From CAYVMD01 sp964452465 (GTDB taxonomy: Bacteria > Armatimonadota > JACIXR01): a stretch of DNA of 64,000 bases. Under the pieces are notes generated by a model. The model was given only the letters and a program-made list of their open reading frames with translations, did no database searches and was not told the DNA's origin. Shown here piece after piece: positions 8,840 to 16,009 of this stretch. The position numbers and the translations under genes are program-made. The stretch spans positions 1 through 64,000 of the forward strand of contig CAYVMD010000001.1 in assembly GCA_964452465.1 (NCBI GenBank), written 5' to 3'. Position 1 is the stretch's first letter. Each line of letters opens with the position of its first letter.

Positions 8840-9601
8840 TTAACCAAATCTCCCTGTTATATATTCCTCTGTCAATTTGTTGCGAGGGCGCTCGAATATC
8901 TCGGGTGTTGGTCCAAACTCTATCAATTCCCCCTTGTAGATGAAGCCGGTGTAATCGGAGACCCTCGCAGCTTCCTGCATGTTGTGGGTTACCACCACTA
9001 TCGTGTAATTCTCCCTCAACTCTCGCATCAGTTCCTCTATCCTCAAGGTGGAAACGGGGTCGAGGGCGGAGGCGGGCTCATCCATAAGGATTACCTCGGG
9101 ATTGACCGCTAAACAGCGGGCTATGCATAGCCTCTGCTGTTGACCACCGGAGAGCTCAAAGGCGGAATTGAACAATTTATCCTTCACCTCATCCCAGAGC
9201 GCTGCCTGCCTCAATGCTCTCTCCACTGCTTCCCTCAACTTCTTTTTATCCCTCACACCCTGGATCCTAAGTCCATAGGCTACATTATCGAAGATGGACA
9301 TGGGAAAAGGATTGGGCTTTTGAAAGACCATGCCCACCCTTCGCCGCAACTCCACTACATCCGTCTCCGGGGAATAGATATCCATTCCATCTAAAAGCAC
9401 CTTCCCCTCTATTCGAGCCCCATCTATTATATCGTTCATCCTGTTGAAAACCCGCAGGAAGGTGGATTTCCCGCATCCGGAGGGACCGATGATGGCAGTT
9501 ATATTGTGGGAGGGAATGCGGAGGCTTATGTTCTTCAGCACCTGATTATCGTTATAATAGAACGACAAGTTCTGGGTTTCCAATTTCGCCAGACCTTCCA
9601 T
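8840..9601 (-). CDS. pstB: Phosphate ABC transporter ATP-binding protein
   Basis: A 253-residue ABC ATPase of the inner-face phosphate importer. Visible motifs are Walker [10 protein letters not shown] (about 39-47), the PstB-specific [14 protein letters not shown] stretch, signature [16 protein letters not shown], Walker [15 protein letters not shown] and the switch His in [23 protein letters not shown] site lies 7 nt before the ATG, with a TATAAT-like box just upstream on the minus strand (9615-9625), so the transcript leader is very short. It starts the eight-gene minus-strand run pstB to the CPBP protease and is divergent from purC. Confidence 0.96.
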   Translation of the reverse strand: MEGLAKLETQNLSFYYNDNQVLKNISLRIPSHNITAIIGPSGCGKSTFLRVFNRMNDIIDGARIEGKVLLDGMDIYSPETDVVELRRRVGMVFQKPNPFPMSIFDNVAYGLRIQGVRDKKKLREAVERALRQAALWDEVKDKLFNSAFELSGGQQQRLCIARCLAVNPEVILMDEPASALDPVSTLRIEELMRELRENYTIVVVTHNMQEAARVSDYTGFIYKGELIEFGPTPEIFERPRNKLTEEYITGRFG

Positions 9602-9638
9602 AGGGCTCCTTTTAATTATATAAAAATTTTGGGGTTAT

Positions 9639-9674
9639 TTGCAAGGGAGGTCCTCCCTTTATAAAATTAAAAGT
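9639..9674 (+). promoter_or_regulatory. Promoter of purC, apparently leaderless
   Basis: A TTGCAA box (9639-9644) and a TATAAA box (9660-9665) are 15 nt apart, and the first start codon ATG is only 9 nt after the second box. No Shine-Dalgarno sequence fits between them. The spacer contains a small palindrome (GGGAGG/CCTCCC), a possible operator or chance feature. Confidence 0.55.
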
Positions 9675-10556
9675 ATGATGGAAACGGTATACGAAACCAA
9701 TCTCCCCTTGCCCCTTTTCAAAAGGGGCAAGGTAAGGGACATATATGAGATCGACGGGAGCCTCCTCATGGTCGCTACGGATAGGCTCTCCGCCTTCGAT
9801 GTGGTCCTGCCCACCCCCATCCCATTGAAAGGCAAGATCCTCAACCTCCTCTCCCTTTTTTGGTTCGACTTCCTGAGCGATATAATCCCCAACCACATCA
9901 TAACGGAGGAGTTGCCCGAGGAATTGGAGCTTTATGCCTCGTTGCTGGAGGGGCGTTCCGTCATAGTGGTGAAGGCTCAGCCCATTCCCATAGAATGCGT
10001 GGTGAGGGGCTACCTCTTCGGTTCCGCCTGGAGGGAGTATCGGGAAAAAGGGGAAGCGGGTGGGATCAAACTGCCTCCCGGCTTGAGATTGGCGGAAAAG
10101 TTGGAGACGCTCCTCTTCACCCCCGCTATAAAGGCGGAGACGGGACACGATGTCAACATATCCTTCCAGGAGGCATGTGATCTCGTGGGAAAGGATGGGG
10201 CGGTTTTCCTCCGGGATATCAGCCTCGCCCTTTACACCAAGGCGTCCACTTACGCGGAGTCGAAAGGCATAATAATCGCTGATACCAAGTTCGAGTTCGG
10301 CTGGTATGAGGGGGAGATAATCCTCATAGATGAGGTATTGACCCCTGATTCCTCCCGCTTTTGGGAAGCGAAGACCTATGAAGTGGGCAGGGAGCAGGAA
10401 TCTTTCGATAAGCAGTTCGTGAGGGATTATCTGGAGAGGATAAATTGGGATAAGACACCTCCTGCTCCACCCCTTCCTCCCGAGGTCGTTCGGGGGACGA
10501 CGGAGCGCTATAAGGAAGTTTACAGAAGGCTTACCGGGAAGGAGATACGCTCATGA
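9675..10556 (+). CDS. purC: Phosphoribosylaminoimidazole-succinocarboxamide synthase
   Basis: Joins aspartate to CAIR using ATP in purine synthesis. The protein (about 293 aa) is the longer ADE1-like type. Signatures are KRGKVRDIYE near the N-terminus, DRLSAFDVVLPTPIPLKG, ECVVRGYLFGSAWREY and IIADTKFEFGWYEG. ATG codons at 9675 and 9678 are both possible; the upstream in-frame ATG at 9639 lies within the promoter and is unlikely. A perfect 27-nt palindrome (9706-9732) lies inside codons 11-19. The gene ends in an ATGA overlap with apgM. Confidence 0.94.
   Translation: MMETVYETNLPLPLFKRGKVRDIYEIDGSLLMVATDRLSAFDVVLPTPIPLKGKILNLLSLFWFDFLSDIIPNHIITEELPEELELYASLLEGRSVIVVKAQPIPIECVVRGYLFGSAWREYREKGEAGGIKLPPGLRLAEKLETLLFTPAIKAETGHDVNISFQEACDLVGKDGAVFLRDISLALYTKASTYAESKGIIIADTKFEFGWYEGEIILIDEVLTPDSSRFWEAKTYEVGREQESFDKQFVRDYLERINWDKTPPAPPLPPEVVRGTTERYKEVYRRLTGKEIRS
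9706..9732. repeat. Perfect 27-nt palindrome inside purC
   Basis: Arms CCTTGCCCCTTTT (9706-9718) and AAAAGGGGCAAGG (9720-9732) are exact complements around one C. The right arm encodes the conserved KRGK of PurC; the left arm encodes the variable LPLF before it. A 13-bp perfect match in coding sequence is far more than chance would give. It would form a strong hairpin at the 5' end of an apparently leaderless message. Confidence 0.8.
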
Positions 10557-11740
10557 AGTATGTGATAATAGTGGGAGATGGGATGGCTGACCATCCCATC
10601 GACGAGTTGGATGGCAAAACTCCCCTGGAATACGCGGGAAAGCGCAACATAAACCTCCTCGCTGGCTCAGCCTCTCTGGGAGGGTTGGTTAGGACGGTGC
10701 CCGAGGGGATGCCACCTGGTTCGGATGTAGCCAATATGAACATCTTGGGCTACGATCCCCGCCTCTATTACACGGGGAGAGGACCCCTGGAGGCGGTGGC
10801 CATGGGCGTCCCCTTGGAGAAGGAGGATGTTGTCTTTCGTTGCAACCTCGTCTCCACCGATGGGGAGATCCTCTTGGATTACAGCGCTGGACATATACCC
10901 ACCGAGGTCGCGCAGGAGTTGATACAACTCCTCAACGATAAATTGGGCTCCAATAAGATACAGTTCTACCCCGGCGTCTCCTATAGACATATAATGGTAT
11001 GGAGAGGGGGGAAGGACGAACAGGAACTCATCCCTCCCTATGATATAGTGGGCAAACCCTTCAAGCCCTACCTCCCTAAGGGCGAGGGGGAGGAATTCCT
11101 TCGCCAATTGATCTACGACTCCCTGGAGATACTGGATAAGGTGGAGATAAATAAGATAAGGAGGGATAGGGGGGAACCGCCCGCCAATATGATCTGGCTT
11201 TGGGGGCAGGGGAGAGAACCTCGCCTACCCTCTTTCCCTCTCCGTTGGGGGCTCGTGGGAGGGGTCATCTCCGCGGTGGATCTCATCAGAGGCTTGGGGA
11301 AATCGGCGGGCTTACAGGTGATAAACGTCCCCGGCGCCACTGGCTACATAGATACAAACTACCTGGGCAAGGCGGAGTATGCCCTTCACGCCCTGGAGAA
11401 GTTGGACTTCATCTTCATCCATATCGAGGCGCCGGACGAATGTGGACACATGGGGGATTTGGAGAATAAGATAAGGGCGATCGAGGAGATAGACAAAAAG
11501 ATAGTGGGGACATTGCTTAAAAACCTCCCTTACCTCGGCGAGTTCAAGATGCTCCTCCTCCCCGACCATCCCACCCCCATCAGCATGCGAGTCCATACCC
11601 CTGAGCCCGTTCCCTTCTTCATCTACTCATCGGAGAAAGAGTTGAAAAGGGAGGAGAACTTCTGCGAGCGCTGGGGTGAGGAAAAGAATTTCTTCCTGGA
11701 GGAAGGAAACAAATTAATAGAAATATTCTTGAAAGGGTAA
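10553..11740 (+). CDS. apgM: 2,3-bisphosphoglycerate-independent phosphoglycerate mutase, archaeal type
   Basis: Interconverts 3- and 2-phosphoglycerate in glycolysis and gluconeogenesis without a bisphosphate cofactor. The 395 residues fit the ApgM subfamily of the alkaline phosphatase superfamily. Metal and phosphoserine-loop features are visible in IVGDGMADHPIDELDGKTPLE, and also GSDVANMNILGYDP, GATGYIDTNYLGKA and HIEAPDECGHMGDLENKI; LLPDHPTP provides late metal ligands. It is distinct from the longer GpmI. The start codon overlaps the purC stop (ATGA). It is found in Archaea and scattered thermophilic Bacteria. Confidence 0.94.
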   Translation: MKYVIIVGDGMADHPIDELDGKTPLEYAGKRNINLLAGSASLGGLVRTVPEGMPPGSDVANMNILGYDPRLYYTGRGPLEAVAMGVPLEKEDVVFRCNLVSTDGEILLDYSAGHIPTEVAQELIQLLNDKLGSNKIQFYPGVSYRHIMVWRGGKDEQELIPPYDIVGKPFKPYLPKGEGEEFLRQLIYDSLEILDKVEINKIRRDRGEPPANMIWLWGQGREPRLPSFPLRWGLVGGVISAVDLIRGLGKSAGLQVINVPGATGYIDTNYLGKAEYALHALEKLDFIFIHIEAPDECGHMGDLENKIRAIEEIDKKIVGTLLKNLPYLGEFKMLLLPDHPTPISMRVHTPEPVPFFIYSSEKELKREENFCERWGEEKNFFLEEGNKLIEIFLKG

Positions 11741-13113
11741 GGGAAACTATCGATCGTCTGGGAATGTTCCAGAAGGGGGAGGGGGTGGTCGTTGCGGTCT
11801 CCGGCGGTCCCGACTCCGTTTGCCTCCTCCATCTTCTCCTACAACTATCTCCTCAGTGGGCTCTAAGCCTTCGGGTTGCCCATTTGAATCACGGATTGAG
11901 ACCAGAGGCGGACAGGGAGGAGGAGTTCGTGAGAAGGTTGGCGGAGGATCTTTCCCTCCCCTTCTCCAGCAGGAAGGTAAAGGTGAAGGAGATGTTGAGG
12001 AGGGGGGAATCGCTCGAGGAAGGGGCGAGGAGGATAAGGTATGAGTTCCTCAAGGAGGTAGCGAAGGAGGTGGGGGCGAGGAAGATAGCCCTTGGGCATA
12101 CCGCCGATGACCTCGTGGAAACGGTTCTCTTTAACATGGTGAGGGGAAGCGGGTTGGAGGGGCTGAGGGGGATCCCCCCCGTGAGGAGGGAGGGTGATTT
12201 CGTCTTCGTCAGACCCCTCATATCTATATGGAGGGAGGAGATAGAAGCCTACTTGAGGGAAAGGGGAGTGGCATATGTTATAGATTCCAGCAATTTATTG
12301 CCCATCTTCTCCCGAAACAAGATCCGCCTCGAGGTTATGCCCCTCCTCCAAGCCATCAATCCCCGGGCGAAGGAAGCCATCTATAGGCTGTCCATCCTGG
12401 CGGGGGAGGCATTATCCCTCTTGGAGGATATGGCGGAGGAGAAGATGAAAGAGCTCCTGCAGTGGGAGGAGGGAAGGGTGAGGATTAAAGGGACAAACCT
12501 TTCCCAACTTCACCCCGCCCTCCAAAGGGAGATCCTCAGGAAGGTGACGGAAAGGGTGAAGGGAGACCTGCTCGGGATAGGCAGGGAGGAAATCGAGGGG
12601 ATAATGAGGATAGCGCGGGGAGAAGGAAGGGGGAGAAGCCTCCCAGGGTATATAGAGGTAAGGAGGAAAGGGGAGGAGATAGTGATAGGAAGGAGGGTCG
12701 CGCCCCTGCCTCCCTTCGAGTTGCCCCTGAGGGTGCCAGGGGAGACGGAGATCCCCCAATTGGGGATGGCGATAGGGGCGGAGGTAGTTGAGGGGAGGAT
12801 GATAGTGCGGGATAGGGAGCAGAGGGAGGTGACGCTGGATATGGATTGCATAAGGGGGGAGTTGAGGGTGAGGAATTGGCGGAGGGGGGATAGGATGATC
12901 CCTTTGGGGATGAAGAGGGCGAAGAAATTGCACGATATATTCGTGGATTGTAAGGTGCCAAGGGAGAAGAGGAGCAGGATACCTATAGTTGTCGACGAGG
13001 AAGGGATATTGTGGGTGGTAGGTTTAAGGTTGGCGGAAAGGGCGAAGGTGAGGGAGGATACGAGGAGGGTGCTTTATCTAAGGGCTTTCTCGCTCCGCGA
13101 GAAAGCCCCTTGA
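11725..13113 (+). CDS. tilS: tRNA(Ile)-lysidine synthase, possible ATT start
   Basis: Modifies C34 of the CAU-anticodon tRNA(Ile) with lysine so that it reads AUA, which matters here because ATA codons are frequent. The PP-loop VAVSGGPDSVCLLHLL, the LNHGLRPEADREEEF segment, HTADDLVETVLFNMVRGSG and the C-terminal TilS domain (LRVRNWRRGDRMIPLG) are all present. The first ATG is 11764, but the conserved helix LERVRETIDRLGMFQKGEG begins upstream, where no ATG/GTG/TTG exists. ATT at 11725 (or 11713, with GGAGGAAGG before it) is the likely start. The last ten codons form a perfect hairpin. Confidence 0.9.
   Translation: MLERVRETIDRLGMFQKGEGVVVAVSGGPDSVCLLHLLLQLSPQWALSLRVAHLNHGLRPEADREEEFVRRLAEDLSLPFSSRKVKVKEMLRRGESLEEGARRIRYEFLKEVAKEVGARKIALGHTADDLVETVLFNMVRGSGLEGLRGIPPVRREGDFVFVRPLISIWREEIEAYLRERGVAYVIDSSNLLPIFSRNKIRLEVMPLLQAINPRAKEAIYRLSILAGEALSLLEDMAEEKMKELLQWEEGRVRIKGTNLSQLHPALQREILRKVTERVKGDLLGIGREEIEGIMRIARGEGRGRSLPGYIEVRRKGEEIVIGRRVAPLPPFELPLRVPGETEIPQLGMAIGAEVVEGRMIVRDREQREVTLDMDCIRGELRVRNWRRGDRMIPLGMKRAKKLHDIFVDCKVPREKRSRIPIVVDEEGILWVVGLRLAERAKVREDTRRVLYLRAFSLREKAP
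13082..13108. repeat. Hairpin covering the 3' end of tilS
   Basis: Arms GGGCTTTCTCG (13082-13092) and CGAGAAAGCCC (13098-13108) pair perfectly around CTCCG. They encode the last residues of TilS. There is no T-run after it, so it is either a factor-assisted terminator between the convergent tilS and thyX genes or a palindromic repeat captured by the reading frame. Confidence 0.65.
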
Positions 13114-13123
13114 GGATGTTTCC

Positions 13124-13816
13124 TCACTTCTTGGTGGGGTAGCGTCCGCAGGAGTTCTCCCCCTCGGGACAATAGCCAAGGGCTACGCATTTCGGTCCCG
13201 CCGAGTCGAAGACGGCGGGAAGATGCTCCCTGCAAATCTCCAGCATCCTATTGGCTAGCTCCCTTATCTCCCACTGGGCACGGGAACAGCACCTCTCCCG
13301 GAAGAAGTGAAGGAGCTCCCGGGCGTTCATCGTCACCACTATCTTCGTCTCAACCGCCTGGGGAAGGACGAATCGAGCGTCCTCCTTCGCTCGCCCCTCT
13401 CCATATTTTTCGCTCAGTCTCTCCACCATCCTGTCGTAGACCTCTTGTATCCTATCCATGAGTTGGAGGAATTCCCTCCTTAACTCCTCGTCCTCCTCTA
13501 TGGAGGGAGGGATGATGTATTGGAAATTGCCCTGCCTCACGAACCTTTGGCTCTGCTGGGAATAGGAAGCTATCCTGTGGCGTATCAATTGATGAGTGAG
13601 GACACGGGACACCCCCTCTATGGCGAAGGTGAATTTAACATGCTCCAGGGGGCTCTCGTGTCCCTTGGCAAGGACCTTCTTTATGAACCGTGTCTTCTCC
13701 TCATCGGTTGCCTCCTCTATGAGATCGCCTGCGAACCTCGAGGAATAACACTGCCTATAGGCGGAATAGAGAAGGGAAAGGGGGGAGGGGGTAGCATCGA
13801 GTAGTTTCACATTCAT
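13124..13816 (-). CDS. thyX: Flavin-dependent thymidylate synthase
   Basis: Makes dTMP from dUMP using FAD and methylene-tetrahydrofolate, replacing ThyA. The ThyX motif RHRxxSxxxxxSxR is visible as RHRIASYSQQSQR, with HESPLEHVKFTFAIEGVSR upstream and NARELLHFFRERCCSRAQWE downstream. The ATG at 13816 has a GAGG site 9 nt before it and yields about 230 residues; a GTG five codons upstream has no ribosome site. It converges on tilS. No thyA was seen in the window. Confidence 0.95.
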   Translation of the reverse strand: MNVKLLDATPSPLSLLYSAYRQCYSSRFAGDLIEEATDEEKTRFIKKVLAKGHESPLEHVKFTFAIEGVSRVLTHQLIRHRIASYSQQSQRFVRQGNFQYIIPPSIEEDEELRREFLQLMDRIQEVYDRMVERLSEKYGEGRAKEDARFVLPQAVETKIVVTMNARELLHFFRERCCSRAQWEIRELANRMLEICREHLPAVFDSAGPKCVALGYCPEGENSCGRYPTKK

Positions 13817-13862
13817 CCTTGCCTGCCTCACGGAAACATTCTAAGCCTCCAAGGCAAGAGGG

Positions 13863-13928
13863 GCAACCGACTCGTGAGCCGAAGGCGAACGGGAAGGTTG
13901 CCTGACCGAAGGCAAATGAGTCGGTTGC
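13863..13928. repeat. Branched 66-nt palindromic element at the island edge
   Basis: Outer arms GCAACCGACTC (13863-13873) and GAGTCGGTTGC (13918-13928) pair perfectly over 11 bp. Inside are at least two smaller hairpins, GCC-GAA-GGC (13878-13886) and a TTGCC/GGCAA arm, giving a three-way or cloverleaf-like fold. It is not a tRNA. It lies directly between thyX and the low-GC methyltransferase module, so it may be an element end, an attachment-type site or a small structured RNA. Confidence 0.55.
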
Positions 13929-13945
13929 ATTCTTCCCCTTTACAA

Positions 13946-14018
13946 AAGATTTTTGGATATGCTATCATTATTGTAGTGTTTGCCTGAAAAGGCTCATGTG
14001 GTAAGAGGTTTAATAAAT
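13946..14018 (+). promoter_or_regulatory. Promoter/leader of the methyltransferase (repeat element A)
   Basis: A TATCAT box (13963-13968) is followed after 13 nt by GCCTGAAAAGGCT (13982-13994), a small GCC/GGC hairpin. The stretch from AAAGATTTT to about 14015 resembles 18870-18935 (element B) at roughly two thirds of positions, with the 13-nt core identical. An AGAGG ribosome site (14004-14008) precedes the ATG at 14019. Whether the similarity reflects shared regulation or duplicated DNA is open. Confidence 0.5.
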
Positions 14019-14945
14019 ATGAACATGAGAACCTTCCATAAGTTAATATTTGGGGATAGCGAAAGGATGGACGAATTGCCGGATGGCAGTATACATCTCG
14101 TAGTTACAAGCCCACCTTATTTTAACGCTCCATTTGATTACCCTGGACTCTTCGAGAGTTATGATGCGTATCTGGATAAAATGCAAAAAGTTGCGAAGGA
14201 ATTAAAAAGGGTAATGGCGCAAGGAAGGATTGTATGTATTGTGTGTGATGACATTTTGATAAGAGGAGAGAAATATCCCGTTGTAGCAGACCTTACAAAG
14301 ATCTATCTTGAAGAAGGCTTTATTTATCGGGACAAAATTATATGGATAAAGCCCGAGGGTTACATTCGCATAAGTAGAAGGAGTGGTGTTGTTTTACAGC
14401 ATCCATACCCGATGTATTTTTATCCCGATAACATCCAGGAGACGATCCTTATTTTCCAGAATGGGAAATTTGATTATAAAAGCATTCCCGAGGATATAAA
14501 AGAGCAATCCAAGATAGATATTTCAGAATATCAAGAGAAAAAATGGTATTTAACCATCTGGAATATGGTCAATGTCTTACCTTTAAAAAATCGTCTTGAG
14601 AACGGGATTGCTGCGTTTCCTGAAGAAATACCATATAGGCTCATAAAACTATTTTCGCATGTCGGCGAAACCGTCCTTGATCCATTTATGGGTTCTGGAA
14701 CAACAAATAAGGTTGCATTGATGTTGAAAAGGAATAGTGTGGGATATGAAATAGATCTGGAATTAATGGAGGTTGTTAAAGAAAAAATGGGTTTAAAGCA
14801 AAATTCTTTATTCGAAAAGGATTACGAGATCGAAATAATTGTTCGGGGCGATGCAAAGCATCTGCGGACAGAATTACAAAAGAGAATCAGTAAGCAAAGA
14901 TCAGTGGCGAAAAATGGCAAAAGAAACCCAAATAGGTCTTTCTGA
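14019..14945 (+). CDS. DNA methyltransferase, beta class (N4-cytosine or N6-adenine)
   Basis: A SAM-dependent modification enzyme. The catalytic motif HLVVTSPPYF (about residue 29) comes before the SAM-binding motif VLDPFMGSGTTNKVAL (about 222), which is the beta-class order. SPPY rather than DPPY leans to m4C, but this is not decisive. Start ATG 14019 or 14025; the in-frame codons upstream (PEKAHVVRG) belong to the leader repeat. Base composition drops sharply here relative to both sides, suggesting recent acquisition. It overlaps the Fe-S glycosylase-like gene by 32 nt, so the pair is co-expressed. No classical restriction endonuclease is adjacent. Confidence 0.88.
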   Translation: MNMRTFHKLIFGDSERMDELPDGSIHLVVTSPPYFNAPFDYPGLFESYDAYLDKMQKVAKELKRVMAQGRIVCIVCDDILIRGEKYPVVADLTKIYLEEGFIYRDKIIWIKPEGYIRISRRSGVVLQHPYPMYFYPDNIQETILIFQNGKFDYKSIPEDIKEQSKIDISEYQEKKWYLTIWNMVNVLPLKNRLENGIAAFPEEIPYRLIKLFSHVGETVLDPFMGSGTTNKVALMLKRNSVGYEIDLELMEVVKEKMGLKQNSLFEKDYEIEIIVRGDAKHLRTELQKRISKQRSVAKNGKRNPNRSF

Positions 14946-15870
14946 AAAAGACAGAGCGAGATTGCTCGAGACTTTAGAGGAGCAGGGTAAAACCAAATGG
15001 CTTAAAAGATGGAAAGAACATATGGCTTTCCCTCGCAACCTAAATCCCCTCTCTTTGAACAGAGAGGAGGGGGAGAAAGTGCTACGATACTTGCTGCTAA
15101 GAGTTTTAATTAATCAGCAGGCAAAATTCGAGAAGGTTAGAGAGATGTCTATAAGAATATCAGAAGGGTTTACAGATGTTTTGTTATTCGAACCATATAA
15201 GATTTCAGAATCAGAATTGTTCAAGGTTTTTAAAAATGTAGCCGGCGAGAAAGGTTCACTTTTGTATAGAGTGGGTGCATTAGGTGGGATAAAGCCTATT
15301 TCGCTCTTCGCTTATCGTTTCAAAGCTTACGAGGGTTTTATAAAGTGGCTGAACGAAAATAAGCAAGAATTTTTTAGTATTATTATAGGGAAATTGCAAA
15401 ATAAAAAACCCTTTGAACTTTTTGAGTTTTTAAACACCCATCCTATACTCGATGCTGGCTGGGTAGGAAACGACCCAAAGGCGTGTAGGATGTTTGTTAA
15501 TTGGGTGGTTTTCCTAATGGAAGAAATATGGAAATTGGGAATAGCAAAGATGGAAGAAACCTTGATGATAGTCGATGGCCATGTCGGTAAGGTGTTTTGT
15601 AGAAGTGGATTGGTAGAAGAAATCCTTTATGAAAAAAGACGACCGTATATCATTCAGGCAAGTAAAATGAGATCCTTGATAGAGGAAATTGTCTGGGGTT
15701 CAGGGCGAATCCCATTTTATGTGGATAACGGAGCATTTTATCTCTTTGAGGATGGGTTTTGCACTGACCTAAATCCAAATTGCCTTAATTGTCCGATAAA
15801 TGGAATATGCAAGAAATACAAAAAGTGGACTGCATATCAAAAATGGGAGGAGCCAACCACCCCCGAGTAA
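14914..15870 (+). CDS. HhH-GPD DNA glycosylase-like protein with 4Fe-4S motif
   Basis: A 318-residue protein related to the endonuclease III/MutY/Mig superfamily. LLLRVLINQQAKFEKVREM matches the first core helices and LDAGWVGNDPKACRMF sits where the helix-hairpin-helix and catalytic Lys should be. MIVDGHVGKVF gives the catalytic Asp, and the C-terminus has a C-x6-C-x2-C-x5-C cluster (CTDLNPNCLNCPINGIC). It is longer and more divergent than EndoIII. A base-excision glycosylase paired with a methyltransferase recalls the Mig/M.MthTI pair of Methanothermobacter. The gene shares the low GC of its partner except for a GC-rich palindrome at 15046-15070. Confidence 0.8.
   Translation: MAKETQIGLSEKDRARLLETLEEQGKTKWLKRWKEHMAFPRNLNPLSLNREEGEKVLRYLLLRVLINQQAKFEKVREMSIRISEGFTDVLLFEPYKISESELFKVFKNVAGEKGSLLYRVGALGGIKPISLFAYRFKAYEGFIKWLNENKQEFFSIIIGKLQNKKPFELFEFLNTHPILDAGWVGNDPKACRMFVNWVVFLMEEIWKLGIAKMEETLMIVDGHVGKVFCRSGLVEEILYEKRRPYIIQASKMRSLIEEIVWGSGRIPFYVDNGAFYLFEDGFCTDLNPNCLNCPINGICKKYKKWTAYQKWEEPTTPE
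15046..15070. repeat. GC-rich palindrome inside the glycosylase-like gene
   Basis: CCTCTCT (15048-15054) and AGAGAGG (15061-15067) flank TTGAAC, and the stem extends by CC/GG across one unpaired A. It encodes NPLSLNREEGE between the N-terminal lead and the first conserved helix. Its base composition is unlike the AT-rich gene around it, so it may be an in-frame palindromic insertion. Confidence 0.5.
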
Positions 15871-15924
15871 ACCCTGGGGGTAGTGGGCTTTAGGAGGAAG
15901 GGAGGTTGAAACTAAAATAAGGAG

Positions 15925-15987
15925 ATGGGCATCATGAAGGAGATATTGGTTAAACCATTGTCCTGTTTATCTCCGAGGAGCCCGTAA
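15925..15987 (+). other. Possible 20-codon leader ORF
   Basis: ATG at 15925 is preceded by TAAGGAG, although that site is very close to the start. The frame reads MGIMKEILVKPLSCLSPRSP and stops at 15987, 22 nt before the next gene. It may be a leader peptide or chance. Confidence 0.2.
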
Positions 15988-16009
15988 AATGGAAGTGGAG
16001 GTGTGAGGT

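Noticed and set aside
13817..13831. GTG start for thyX five codons upstream
   Set aside because: No ribosome site precedes it, whereas ATG 13816 has GAGG at 9 nt.
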